Below are positions 9,075-17,508 of a stretch of DNA of 64,000 bases, one piece after another. The notes beneath the pieces are model-generated. The model saw only the letters and a list, made by a program, of their open reading frames with translations, did not search any database and was not told the origin of the DNA. Source of the stretch: Bradyrhizobium sp. CCH5-F6 (GTDB taxonomy: Bacteria; Pseudomonadota; Alphaproteobacteria; Rhizobiales; Xanthobacteraceae); the NCBI RefSeq assembly GCF_001556045.1, contig NZ_LSIC01000083.1:1-64000 (forward strand), written 5' to 3'. Each line of letters begins with the position of its first letter. Within the stretch, counting starts at the first letter, position 1. The translations under genes were made by a program, and so were the position numbers.

Positions 9075-10031
9075 ATGGTCGTTATCGTCGATACCATCTC
9101 GAACCCGCTGCGCCCGCGCCACCCCGAAAAGGTGAATAAGCCCGATTCCGCTTCGCCACCGAAGCCGGACTGGATTCGCGTGCGCGCGCCCAACACCCGC
9201 GGCTATGCCGACACCCGCAACATCGTGCGGGCGAACGGCCTGCACACCGTGTGCGAGGAGGCGGGCTGCCCGAACATCGGCGAGTGCTGGGACAAGAAGC
9301 ACGCGACCTTCATGATCATGGGTGACACCTGCACCCGGGCCTGCGCCTTCTGCAACGTCAAGACCGGCCTGCCGAATGCGCTGGATGCGGCCGAGCCGCA
9401 GAACGTCGCCGAGGCAGTCGCCAAGCTCGGCCTTGCCCATGTCGTCATCACCTCCGTCGACCGCGATGATCTCGCAGACGGCGGCGCCGAGCACTTTGCC
9501 CAGACCATCCGCGCGATCCGGGCCGCGTGCCCCACGACCACGATCGAGATCCTGACGCCGGACTTCCTGCGCAAGGAGGGGGCACTCGAAATCGTGGTCG
9601 CGGCGAAGCCGGACGTTTTCAACCACAATCTGGAGACCGTGCCGTCGCGCTATCTCACGGTGCGACCCGGAGCGCGCTATTTCCACTCGATCCGGCTGCT
9701 GCAGCGGGTCAGAGAGCTCGATCCCACCATCTTCACCAAGTCCGGCATCATGGTCGGCCTCGGCGAGGAGCGCCACGAGGTGCTCCAAGTGATGGACGAC
9801 CTGCGCTCGGCCGAGGTCGATTTCCTGACCATCGGCCAGTACCTCCAGCCGACCCGCAAGCACCACGCCGTGATGCGCTATGTGCCGCCCGACGAGTTCG
9901 CTTCCTATGAGAAGGTCGCCTACACCAAGGGCTTCCTGATGGTGTCGGCGAGCCCGCTGACCCGCTCGTCGCATCACGCCGGCGAGGACTTTGCGAGACT
10001 GAAGGTCGCGCGGGCAGCTAACGCCCGCTGA
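9075..10031 (+). CDS. lipA: Lipoyl synthase
   Basis: A radical SAM enzyme of 318 aa that inserts two sulfurs into octanoyl groups on lipoyl domains. Both cysteine sets are complete: the auxiliary cluster motif [12 protein letters not shown] (C-x4-C-x5-C) and the radical SAM motif CTRACAFC (C-x3-C-x2-C). The C-terminal [10 protein letters not shown] matches the conserved Arg-Ser-Ser element near the auxiliary cluster. The ATG at 9075 gives the usual length. The downstream START-domain gene begins six bases after the stop, so the two are surely co-transcribed. Confidence 0.98.
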   Translation: MVVIVDTISNPLRPRHPEKVNKPDSASPPKPDWIRVRAPNTRGYADTRNIVRANGLHTVCEEAGCPNIGECWDKKHATFMIMGDTCTRACAFCNVKTGLPNALDAAEPQNVAEAVAKLGLAHVVITSVDRDDLADGGAEHFAQTIRAIRAACPTTTIEILTPDFLRKEGALEIVVAAKPDVFNHNLETVPSRYLTVRPGARYFHSIRLLQRVRELDPTIFTKSGIMVGLGEERHEVLQVMDDLRSAEVDFLTIGQYLQPTRKHHAVMRYVPPDEFASYEKVAYTKGFLMVSASPLTRSSHHAGEDFARLKVARAANAR

Positions 10032-10037
10032 ATCGCC

Positions 10038-10508
10038 ATGCCCCAATTTTCGAGCAAGCGCCGTGTCAGTCACAGCGCATCCGAGATGTTTGATCTGGTC
10101 GCCGACGTCGAGCGCTACCCGGAATTCGTGCCGCTGTGCAGCGCGCTCAAGGTGCGCCAGCGCATGGCGAAGCCCGACGGCACCGAGGTGCTGGTCGCCG
10201 ACATGACCGTGTCGTTCAAGCTGATCAAGGAATCCTTCACCAGCCGCGTGACGCTCGACCGCGCCAATCTGAAGATTCTGGTCGAATATCTGCAAGGCCC
10301 CTTCAGCAACCTCGAAAATCGCTGGACGTTCGAGCCCAAGGGCGAGGGCGTCTGCGACGTCGGATTCTTCCTCTCCTACGAGTTCAGGAGCCGCATGCTC
10401 GCGATGCTGATGGGCTCGATGTTCGACGCCGCGTTCGCGCGGTTTTCCACCGCCTTCGAGAAGCGGGCCGATGCGATCTACGGCCGGCCGAAGCTGGCGT
10501 CGTCGTAG
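10038..10508 (+). CDS. RatA/COQ10-type START-domain protein
   Basis: A 156-aa SRPBCC/START-like protein of the COQ10/RatA family. It starts with the usual FSSKRRVSHSASEMFDLVAD, then VERYPEFVPLC and the long helix-grip sheet; LENRWTFEP and DVGFFLSYEF are family-typical. Eukaryotic COQ10 binds coenzyme Q and supports respiration. E. coli RatA was described as inhibiting ribosome subunit joining. The link to lipA is widespread in alphaproteobacteria and favours a role near quinone or respiratory metabolism rather than a true toxin. No partner antitoxin gene is present. Confidence 0.88.
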   Translation: MPQFSSKRRVSHSASEMFDLVADVERYPEFVPLCSALKVRQRMAKPDGTEVLVADMTVSFKLIKESFTSRVTLDRANLKILVEYLQGPFSNLENRWTFEPKGEGVCDVGFFLSYEFRSRMLAMLMGSMFDAAFARFSTAFEKRADAIYGRPKLASS

Positions 10509-10533
10509 TCTCGACGGGGCACGCTCTCTCAAC

Positions 10534-10619
10534 CGTCATTGCGAGGAGCGACGCGACGAAGCAATTCAGAGTCTTTCCGCGGAGGGATTCTGGATTGCTT
10601 CGCTGCGCTCGCAATGACG
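10534..10619. repeat. Palindromic intergenic repeat B
   Basis: An 86-base element with perfect 12-bp ends, CGTCATTGCGAG and CTCGCAATGACG. The inner arms GAAGCAATTCAGA and TCTGGATTGCTTC pair almost fully, giving one long hairpin with a CCGCGG centre. It lies between the convergent RatA-like gene and the cytochrome operon. The ends resemble those of repeat A only in CGTCATT, so it is a separate family. In either direction it could end transcription. Confidence 0.8.
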
Positions 10620-10640
10620 ACGAGGAGGCAGGCGCGCCCC

Positions 10641-11456
10641 TCAATCCACAGCCTTCACCACATCGGGGGGCTGCGAGGCGTAGTATGCTGCGGCCTGCTC
10701 GATCTCCTGCGGCGTCATCGCGCGCGCGATGTTGCGCATCTGCTGGCTGATGTCGTTGCGCCGTTCGCCGGAGGCGAAGGCCTGGAGCTGCGCCTTCATG
10801 TAGGCCTCGGACTGCCCCTCCAGCCACGGGCTGCCGACCTTGTTGTCGAGGCTGCCATGGCAGGAGCCGCAGGGAGCGATTCCGCGCATCGGCGCGCCGT
10901 AGATGACGATGTTGGGTTTCGGCAGCTGCGGCGTCGGGTGGTAGGCCGGAAGCCGCGGCAGATAGGCGTAGTACATCGAGAGATCGGCGATCTCCTGATC
11001 GGTCAGGTTGATCGTGAACGGCGACATCACGGCATTGGTGCGCGCTCCGGAGCGGAAATCGTGCAACTGCTTGTAGATGACGGCGGCGTACTGTCCGGCG
11101 AGATTGGGCGAGTCCGCGCGGCTGATGCCGGTCGGGCCATGGCAGATGGCGCAGCGCTGTGCCAGCGTCGCGCCGCGGCCGATCGCCTCCTGGCTCGGAC
11201 GCGACAGCGTGTGCGAGGTGAGCACGACCTCGGACAGGCGTTTTGCCTGTTCGGGCGCCTTCACGGTTGGCGCGCGCTGCGGCACGCCGGCGGCGCTGCA
11301 GATCGCGTCCCAGACATTGGCGAACTGCACCCAGGGCTGCGCGAAAGGCAGCACGATGAAGCCGGCGATCGCCGTGACGATCAGGATCGCGGCAGTGATC
11401 CCGACGCCAATCCTGAAATGACTGTTACGATGGGTAAAGAGGTCGCGCGTGCCCAT
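10641..11456 (-). CDS. Membrane-anchored dihaem cytochrome c (c4-like)
   Basis: A 271-aa protein with one N-terminal membrane helix (residues about 13-40, ITAAILIVTAIAGFIVLPF) and two cytochrome c domains. Each has one haem site, CAICHG and CGSCHG. Distal Met candidates follow each site. The two-domain layout matches cytochrome c4, here tethered to the membrane. It is the last gene of the oxidase operon; its ATG shares a base with the subunit I stop (TGATG). It is probably the direct electron donor to the CuA subunit. The long in-frame extension upstream of 11456 lies inside the subunit I gene and is rejected. Confidence 0.9.
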   Translation of the reverse strand: MGTRDLFTHRNSHFRIGVGITAAILIVTAIAGFIVLPFAQPWVQFANVWDAICSAAGVPQRAPTVKAPEQAKRLSEVVLTSHTLSRPSQEAIGRGATLAQRCAICHGPTGISRADSPNLAGQYAAVIYKQLHDFRSGARTNAVMSPFTINLTDQEIADLSMYYAYLPRLPAYHPTPQLPKPNIVIYGAPMRGIAPCGSCHGSLDNKVGSPWLEGQSEAYMKAQLQAFASGERRNDISQQMRNIARAMTPQEIEQAAAYYASQPPDVVKAVD

Positions 11457-13078
11457 CACTGCGCTCCCACATAGACGGCCGGCACCGAGGTACCCTCGTT
11501 CAGCGCCAGCGTGAGGATCGGGTAGCCGTAATTGGTGAGGGTGAGCGCGATCATCAGCGCCACCCACAATGCGTGCGTGTTGAGCGCGACCGGCACGGTC
11601 GCGGGCTGGTGCACGGCCAGCGCAAAGCGATACGGGCCGGCATCGGTCTGCGGTGCGCGCATGCCGCGCGCCAGGATGACCAGGAAGAGGATGCCTGATG
11701 CCAGCAGGATGAAGCCGCCGATCGCCGAAAGGGTGACGGACAGCGCCTGCGGCGCGATCGCGGGATCGCTGAAGTCGAAATAGGCCATGCGGCGCGGCAT
11801 GCCCAGAATGCCGACCCAGTGCCACGGGAAGGTCGTGACCATCATGCCGACGAACCACAGCCAGAGCTGGGTGCGGATCAGCCGGAGATCGATCAGCTCG
11901 CGGCCGGTCAGATGCGGCCAAAGATCATAGGCGATCGCAAAATACATGATCACGATGGCGCCGCCGAAGATCAGGTGGAAATGTCCGGTGATCCACTGCG
12001 TGTTGTGGATGGACGCATCGAGCTGATAGCTCATGTTGATGAGACCGCCGGCACCGCCGAAACCGAGCATGACGAAGGAGAAGGCCAGGGCAAGCATCAT
12101 CGGATTGTCCCAGGGCAGGGCCCTGATCCAGCCGAACAGGCCGCGCCCGCCGCGCAGACGTGCGGCGATCTCGACGGAGGCGCAGATCGTGAACACCGTC
12201 AGCAATGTCGGCAACGCCACCAGCGCCGTGAAGGCCGAATGGATAAACTTGAAGCCGGCGCCGACTTGCGGATCGGCAAAGGTGTGGTGCATGCCGATCG
12301 GCATCGCCACCACAAGGAACAGGATGAAGGATATCCGCGCCATGGTGTCGGAATAGACGCGGCCGCCGATCGCGCGCGGCACGATGGTGTAATAAGCGAT
12401 GTAGGTCGGCATCAGCCAGAAATAGACGATGGCGTGCAGCGTCCAGGAGAAGAACACGCGGGCGAGGCCGGCATCGATGGTGTTCTTCAGCCCCGCTGCG
12501 ACCGGAATGATCTGCAACAGCAGCTCGAGCGCGGCACCGACCGCGGTCCAGGCCCACAAATACGAGCCGGCGACATTGGCGAACATCGCCAGCGGCACCG
12601 GCGCGCCGGGGTGGGCCTTGCGCCAGACGCGCAGGTTGATCGACATCAGCGCGACCCAGATCCAGGAGCCCACCACGACCAGCACCACGCCGACATAGTA
12701 GAAGACGTTACCGATCAGCGGCGGATAGAAGGTGTAGAGCACCGAGGCGCGGCCGAGCGCGATCGGGATCAGCGCCATGATGCTGCCGGCGACGATCAGC
12801 CAGAATCCGGCCCAGGCCCAGCGTACGCCGACCAGACGCTGCGCCAGCGCGGACTCGCTGATGGCGTAGCCGAAACCCATCGCGACCAGGGTCGGGAAAA
12901 CATAGCCCATCACCGTGCCGTGCGCGGTCAGCGAACGGTAATAGAGCTCGGGATTGGACAGCCAGGTGCCGATCGGACTGCGGATGAACATCTGCCAGGC
13001 GCCGAGCGTGAGCGCGATGCCGAACACGGCAAAGGCCAGCCAGAAATGGGCGAGGATGAGCTTCCTATTGGCCAACAC
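11456..13078 (-). CDS. B-family (ba3-like) haem-copper oxidase subunit I
   Basis: A 540-aa polytopic protein with about 13 membrane helices. The low-spin haem ligand region is SLTAHGTVMGYVF. The CuB/Tyr helix reads WTLHAIVYFWLMPTYIAYY, the B-family form rather than the A-family WFFGHPEVY. The haem-binding helix has TGHFHLIFGGAIV. It reduces O2 to water and pumps protons. The start is GTG at 13078, overlapping the end of the subunit II gene by 14 bases, which argues for translational coupling. By motif this is closest to Thermus-type ba3 enzymes, not to the aa3 or cbb3 oxidases also known from rhizobia. Confidence 0.92.
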   Translation of the reverse strand: MLANRKLILAHFWLAFAVFGIALTLGAWQMFIRSPIGTWLSNPELYYRSLTAHGTVMGYVFPTLVAMGFGYAISESALAQRLVGVRWAWAGFWLIVAGSIMALIPIALGRASVLYTFYPPLIGNVFYYVGVVLVVVGSWIWVALMSINLRVWRKAHPGAPVPLAMFANVAGSYLWAWTAVGAALELLLQIIPVAAGLKNTIDAGLARVFFSWTLHAIVYFWLMPTYIAYYTIVPRAIGGRVYSDTMARISFILFLVVAMPIGMHHTFADPQVGAGFKFIHSAFTALVALPTLLTVFTICASVEIAARLRGGRGLFGWIRALPWDNPMMLALAFSFVMLGFGGAGGLINMSYQLDASIHNTQWITGHFHLIFGGAIVIMYFAIAYDLWPHLTGRELIDLRLIRTQLWLWFVGMMVTTFPWHWVGILGMPRRMAYFDFSDPAIAPQALSVTLSAIGGFILLASGILFLVILARGMRAPQTDAGPYRFALAVHQPATVPVALNTHALWVALMIALTLTNYGYPILTLALNEGTSVPAVYVGAQ

Positions 13079-13631
13079 AGCTCAACCTCCCGCCGCCCTT
13101 TGCACGATCGGCGAATTCAGTCTTGTCGATCACCTTGACCTTGCCCCACATTCCCTCGTGGCCGAAACTGCAAAACTCCTGGCAAGGCATCAGATAGTCG
13201 CCGGTCTTCGCAAAGCGCATGGGCTGCTCGGAGATGTAGCCCGGCACCAGCATCGTGTTGACGTTGGTGCCCTGGATCAGGATGCCGTGCACGACGTCGG
13301 CGCTGGTGGCGCGCAGCGTGATCGGCGTGTCCGCGGGCACAAGGATGCAGGCCGGTGTGAAAGAATATTGCTGGCCGATTGCCCGCACGGTCACATTGCC
13401 ATTGGTTTCAAGCACGCTACCGAGATTGCTCTCGACGAATTCGCCGGAGAGATGCAGTCGCGATGGATCGGTGGTCTCGACGCGCGGCTGCGGCATGGTC
13501 GCGCGGTGTATGCCGGCAAATGCGGCGAGCAGCGCCATGCCGACGATGATGATCACGGAAATGGTCGCCCAGCGCCGCTCGACGCGGGCCGCGACCTCGG
13601 CGCTGCCGTGCTGGGTTTCCTCTACGCTCAT
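13065..13631 (-). CDS. Oxidase subunit II with CuA site (B-family)
   Basis: 188 aa, with one N-terminal membrane helix (ATISVIIIVGMALLAAFAGI) and a periplasmic cupredoxin domain. The CuA ligands are complete: His in SADVVHGILI and CQEFCSFGHEGMWGKV with two Cys, His and Met. This is the short, one-helix form found with B-family oxidases. I start at the ATG at 13631, which overlaps the stop of the 58-aa gene upstream (ATGA). Earlier in-frame starts would run into that gene. Electrons from cytochrome c enter here. Confidence 0.92.
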   Translation of the reverse strand: MSVEETQHGSAEVAARVERRWATISVIIIVGMALLAAFAGIHRATMPQPRVETTDPSRLHLSGEFVESNLGSVLETNGNVTVRAIGQQYSFTPACILVPADTPITLRATSADVVHGILIQGTNVNTMLVPGYISEQPMRFAKTGDYLMPCQEFCSFGHEGMWGKVKVIDKTEFADRAKGGGRLSCVGQ

Positions 13632-13804
13632 TGCAGCGGACCACGCGGCAGGAACACGAACAGATAGAACGCCAGCCACATCGCGACCACACAGGCCGTG
13701 GCGATGCCGGCGAGCACGATCGCGCCGGACGGCCCCTGCGCGACGACCTCTTCGACCGCCTGGTCGGCGGCGGCTGGGCTGGTCGGCGGATCGGAATTGA
13801 TCAT
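13628..13804 (-). CDS. 58-aa single-helix oxidase subunit (IIa-like)
   Basis: A small reading frame that fits exactly between the trihaem cytochrome gene and subunit II. It has an acidic Pro/Ala-rich N-terminus (MINSDPPTSPAAADQAVEEV) and one hydrophobic helix (AIVLAGIATACVVAMWLAFY) followed by LFVFLPRGPLQ. Its stop overlaps the subunit II start (ATGA). Thermus ba3 oxidase has a small one-helix subunit IIa of about 34 residues, and position plus topology suggest an equivalent. No catalytic motif is expected. Homology to IIa is inference from context. Confidence 0.75.
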   Translation of the reverse strand: MINSDPPTSPAAADQAVEEVVAQGPSGAIVLAGIATACVVAMWLAFYLFVFLPRGPLQ

Positions 13805-13823
13805 AACGGATTCCTGGCGTCTC

Positions 13824-15092
13824 TCAGTTCAGCGGTGCGGAGCGCAGTTCGTTGGCCTCGCGCGCCGAGACCGGCGTGCCGCGATTGCCCCAGGCGGTCC
13901 GGATGTAGGAGACGACGGCTGCGATCTCGTTGTCGGACAGAAGGCCTGCGAAAGGCGGCATGCCGTAGGGCATCGGATTGCCCTTGGTGCCAGGCGGATA
14001 GCCCCCATTGAGGACCATGCGGATCGGATTGACCGCCGACTGCATCTCGATCGACTGGTTGTTGGCAAGCGGCGGCCAGTGCGGCGGCTTGCCTTCGCCC
14101 TGCGTGCCGTGACAGCTCGCGCAGTTCTTGTCGTAAACGGTCTTGCCGAGGCTGATCAGCAGGCTGCTCTCGGTCGTCGGCAGCGTCGTTCTCGCCGGCG
14201 GCGGAGGCGAGGGCTCTGCGATGCTCTTGAGATACACCGCCATCGCCCTGGTGTCCTCGTCAGTGAGATATTGCAGGCTGTTGTGGACGACCTCGGCCAT
14301 CGGGCCGTAGACGACGCCGCGCATGGAAACACCGGTCTGGAGCAGGTCCGTGATGTCCTTGATGCTCCAGTCGCCGAGCCCCGCCTCGCGATTTGACGTG
14401 AGCGAGGGCGCGTACCAATTCTGCATCGGGATCAGGCCGCCCTTGAAGGCTTCCGATTGGGAGGTCCCGCCGAGCGCGTTGATGGGCGAATGGCACATGC
14501 CGCAATGGCCGAGACCCTCGACAAGGTAGGCGCCGCGATTCCATTCCACCGACTTCGTCGGATCCGGCTTGAACTCACCTTCACTGAAGAAAAGCGTGCG
14601 CCAGCCGAGGATGAGCTGGCGATTGTCATAAGGGAAACGCAACTCGTGCGGCTTGTTCTTCTGGCTGACCGGCGGGATCGAGCGCAAATACGCGTAGATC
14701 GCGTCGCTGTCGGCGCGCGTGACCTTGGTGTAGGACGCAAACGGCATCGCCGGATAGATAAGCCCGCCATCCGGGAAGCGGCCGCTGTGCATTGTCTTGT
14801 AGAAATCGTCCGCACTCCACTTGCCGATCCCGGTCTCGGTATCAGGCGTAATGTTGGAGGTGTAGAGCGTGCCGAATGGGGTCGGCATGGCACGGCCGCC
14901 AGCGAACAGGCGGCCCTCCGGCGCGGTGTGACAGGCGGTGCAATCGCCGGCACGGGCGAGATATTCGCCGCGTGTGATGATGTCGCTGGACTTGTCTTGA
15001 GTCTTGTCCTGCGCCTGCACAGCAGTGGTGAGCGCGGCAAGAGCCAGGAATTTGATCGACAAGCGCTTGATCGATAGTTTCGAGCCCATCAT
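13824..15092 (-). CDS. Trihaem cytochrome c
   Basis: 422 aa with a signal peptide (SIKFLALAALTTAVQAQ) and three cytochrome c domains with haem sites CTACH, CGMCH and CASCH at about residues 55, 205 and 330. The layout and segments such as YLARAGDCTACH and GTLYTSNITPD match the cytochrome subunit of membrane-bound alcohol or gluconate dehydrogenases. No dehydrogenase subunit lies nearby; here it sits between a dihaem cytochrome and an oxidase. It probably carries electrons from a donor to the oxidase. ATG codons at 15092 and 15089 are both possible starts, eight bases after the upstream stop. Confidence 0.88.
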   Translation of the reverse strand: MMGSKLSIKRLSIKFLALAALTTAVQAQDKTQDKSSDIITRGEYLARAGDCTACHTAPEGRLFAGGRAMPTPFGTLYTSNITPDTETGIGKWSADDFYKTMHSGRFPDGGLIYPAMPFASYTKVTRADSDAIYAYLRSIPPVSQKNKPHELRFPYDNRQLILGWRTLFFSEGEFKPDPTKSVEWNRGAYLVEGLGHCGMCHSPINALGGTSQSEAFKGGLIPMQNWYAPSLTSNREAGLGDWSIKDITDLLQTGVSMRGVVYGPMAEVVHNSLQYLTDEDTRAMAVYLKSIAEPSPPPPARTTLPTTESSLLISLGKTVYDKNCASCHGTQGEGKPPHWPPLANNQSIEMQSAVNPIRMVLNGGYPPGTKGNPMPYGMPPFAGLLSDNEIAAVVSYIRTAWGNRGTPVSAREANELRSAPLN

Positions 15093-15100
15093 CTGCCTCG

Positions 15101-15865
15101 TCAGTTGGGCTGGCTGCCGCAGCCGAAGGGCAGCGCGTAGGTGCCTTTCGGGACCGGAGCCGGATTGGCTGGTGCCGGCCGTGTCGCGAGCCAGGCAGAA
15201 ACAGCAGTGACATCGGCCTCGGTCAGATGACCCGCAACCAGCTGCATGCAATCGGGCGACTTCGCCGTACGCGTGCCGTAACGCCAGGCACCGAGTTGGG
15301 CGCTGATATAGGCGGTGCGCAAGCCCAAGAGGCCGGGGATGCCGGGCTGCATACCGGTCAGTCCGGGGCCATGGCAGCTCACGCAGGCCGGAATATTGCG
15401 GCCGGCATCGCCGCTGATGGCGAGCGTCTCTCCCAGCGCCAGCACGTCCTTGCTGACCTCCGTCGGCGCCGGTGGCGGCAGTGGCGGGTGCTCGCTGGCA
15501 AAATACTCCGCCATCGCCTCCAGATAGGGATCGGGCAAGAACTCCAGCAAATAGTTCATCGGCGGATATTTGCGCCGGCCGCTTCGGAAGGCGAGGAGCT
15601 GATTGTAGAGATAACCGGCCGGCTTGCCGGCAAGGCGCGGGAAATAGACGTCGCTGGTGCCTTCACCTTTGTTGCCGTGACAGGGCGTGCAGGCCTCGAC
15701 CCGCGCCGCCATCGTGTCCGGCGGCTGGTTGGCGGTTTGCGCGGCCGGACCATCGATGGTGGCCATAGTGACGATCACGACGGCCGAAGCCACGGCGCGA
15801 GCGAACAATTTCGTCGCCCTCCACGATGTTGGTGGTTGATTCCGGAGCCCAACGTAGAACGGCAT
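15101..15865 (-). CDS. Dihaem cytochrome c4-like protein
   Basis: 254 aa with an N-terminal hydrophobic stretch (LFARAVASAVVIVTMATI) and two haem sites, CTPCHG and CVSCHG. The spacing of about 100 residues between sites and segments such as FPRLAGKPAGYLYNQLLAFRSG and YISAQLGAWRYG are typical of cytochrome c4. It is the first gene of the oxidase operon. The ATG at 15865 is chosen because it leaves a normal signal peptide; a longer frame from 15931 exists. The ribosome site is weak in both cases. Together with the next genes the operon encodes seven c-type haem sites. Confidence 0.85.
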   Translation of the reverse strand: MPFYVGLRNQPPTSWRATKLFARAVASAVVIVTMATIDGPAAQTANQPPDTMAARVEACTPCHGNKGEGTSDVYFPRLAGKPAGYLYNQLLAFRSGRRKYPPMNYLLEFLPDPYLEAMAEYFASEHPPLPPPAPTEVSKDVLALGETLAISGDAGRNIPACVSCHGPGLTGMQPGIPGLLGLRTAYISAQLGAWRYGTRTAKSPDCMQLVAGHLTEADVTAVSAWLATRPAPANPAPVPKGTYALPFGCGSQPN

Positions 15866-16030
15866 TATTGCACCATTATTTTCTCGCGCAAGATCGGGCG
15901 CGCTGATGACGTTTGGTCGTGGCTCGTGCATCGGCGATCTCGATCGAGTTTGACAGACTCGCGAGCTTTCCCATCGGGATCATTTTGCGTCGTTGCGGGT
16001 TCTCTTCGGGTTGTCCGGGTCGGAGTCGCC

Positions 16031-16807
16031 ATGACCATCAATTTCGACACGCTCAAAGCATCGCTCGTTCTGTATGGCTTGAACGCGATCTACGCGATCC
16101 TGCTGCTGGCGGTCGGCTGGTATCTGTCCGGCGCGATGCAGCGGCTCGTGACCCGTGTCTTGAGCGTTACGCATCGTGTCGATCCGCTGGTGACCTTGTT
16201 CGTCGCCAGCGTAGTTCGCTACGCCGTGCTCGCGGTGGTCGGCATCGCCGTGCTGCAGCTGTTTGGTATACAGACTGCAAGCCTCGTTGCCGTGCTCGGC
16301 GCCACATCGCTCGCCATAGGTCTGGCGTTACAGGGCACGCTCTCCAATCTCGCCGCCGGCGTCATGTTGCTGTTGTTTCGGCCGTTTCACATCGGCGATG
16401 ATGTCGAGGTCGCCGGCAGGGCGGGCAAGGTGAGATCCTTGTCGCTGTTCATGACCGAGCTGGTCGCGCCCGACAACACGCAGATCCTCTTGCCCAACGG
16501 ACAAGTATGGGGCGCGGCCATCATCAACCGCAGCGCCTATCCTGGCACAGGCGAGGTCAAGGTGGCCTTTCCTGTCAGGGCCGGCTCGGCCAATGCGCTC
16601 GCTGCCCAGATCCTGAAGGAGCTGCGTGAGGATCCGCTCATTGACGAGCGGGCTGCCCCGGCGGTCAACGTATCGAAGGTGATCGCCGCCGACCCGGCCG
16701 CGCCCCTCGTGGAATTGACCGTGAGTGCGAAGGTGAAGCCATCCGATGCCGATGCGGTCAAGCAGCGGGTGCTCGATCATGCGAGCGCGCTGCTCGCGAT
16801 GGGCTGA
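16031..16807 (+). CDS. Small-conductance mechanosensitive channel (MscS family)
   Basis: 258 aa with three N-terminal membrane helices. The third is the Ala/Gly-rich pore helix (VAVLGATSLAIGLALQGTLSNLAAGVMLL, read as LGATSLAIGLALQ and LSNLAAGVML), followed by the MscS beta domain signature RPFHIGDDVEVAG and LLPNGQVWGAAIINRS. Such channels open under membrane tension and release solutes after osmotic downshock. GGAG five bases before the ATG at 16031 fixes the start; the frame is open further upstream but without a sensible product. Divergent from the oxidase operon across about 165 bases. Confidence 0.93.
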   Translation: MTINFDTLKASLVLYGLNAIYAILLLAVGWYLSGAMQRLVTRVLSVTHRVDPLVTLFVASVVRYAVLAVVGIAVLQLFGIQTASLVAVLGATSLAIGLALQGTLSNLAAGVMLLLFRPFHIGDDVEVAGRAGKVRSLSLFMTELVAPDNTQILLPNGQVWGAAIINRSAYPGTGEVKVAFPVRAGSANALAAQILKELREDPLIDERAAPAVNVSKVIAADPAAPLVELTVSAKVKPSDADAVKQRVLDHASALLAMG

Positions 16808-16896
16808 GGCGCTTCCAAGGCAGCCCGCCAGGAGAAAAGCCAGGGCTGCAATGGCCACGATCCGGATGATCGCCCGCAAGCCCCAAGCGAGGCGAT

Positions 16897-17505
16897 TCAG
16901 ACCCGCGGCGAACGCGGCGGCCTGCGCTTCACCGCGTGCCGGCGCGGCGAGCGTGTCGCGCGCGGACGCAGGCGGCTGACGGCTTCGCGGCGTGGCTTGG
17001 CCTGGGCTTGCGGGCCGCGCGCAAGCTCCATCAGGAGGCGCAGCGCCTCGACCACCGAGCGCTGGCGCACAGTGCTGCGGCCGATCGCGCCGAAGCGGTG
17101 CTCGCGATGGATGATGCGGCCGTCGCGCGCGGCGGCGGCGAAGTGCACGAGGCCGACCGGCTTGCCGGGCGTCGCACCGCCGGGGCCGGCGATGCCGGTG
17201 ATGGCGACCGCCAGATCGGTGCCGGCACGCTCCAGTGCACCGATCGCCATCGCGGTTGCGGTCTCCTTGCTGACCGCGCCGAAATTGGCGAGCGTGCCTG
17301 CCTCGACGCCGAGCATCGCGCGCTTGGCGTCGTTGGAGTAGGTGACGAAGCCGCGATCAATCACGTCGGAGGAGCCGGGAATGTCGGTCAGCGCGCCGGC
17401 GACGAGGCCGCCGGTGCACGACTCAGCGGTCGCGATCGTCAGCTTGCGCATCCGGCACAGATCGAGCAGCGAGCGGGAGAGGGCGCGTGCGTCGCTGCCG
17501 CCCAT
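16897..17505 (-). CDS. CinA C-terminal domain protein (nicotinamide-nucleotide amidase family)
   Basis: About 165 residues match the stand-alone CinA C-terminal domain: LTIATAESCTGGLVAGALTD, GFVTYSNDAKRAMLGV, GAVSKETATAMA and AITGIAGPGGATPGKPVGLV. This family, as in E. coli PncC, deamidates nicotinamide mononucleotide in NAD recycling. The last 35 residues are an Arg/Pro-rich tail (RRHAVKRRPPRSPRV) not part of the domain. The start lies three bases after the ispDF stop, so the two genes are coupled; the pairing ispDF-cinA is common in alphaproteobacteria. Confidence 0.9.
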   Translation of the reverse strand: MGGSDARALSRSLLDLCRMRKLTIATAESCTGGLVAGALTDIPGSSDVIDRGFVTYSNDAKRAMLGVEAGTLANFGAVSKETATAMAIGALERAGTDLAVAITGIAGPGGATPGKPVGLVHFAAAARDGRIIHREHRFGAIGRSTVRQRSVVEALRLLMELARGPQAQAKPRREAVSRLRPRATRSPRRHAVKRRPPRSPRV

Positions 17506-17508
17506 GGC

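Noticed and set aside
10038..10508. RatA-like gene as part of a toxin-antitoxin pair
   Set aside because: There is no antitoxin partner. The coupling with lipA and the COQ10-type fold favour a metabolic role.
10641..11921. Longer version of the last cytochrome gene starting at 11921
   Set aside because: The extra N-terminal part lies inside subunit I in another frame and has no hydrophobic pattern. The ATG at 11456 fits the operon overlap.
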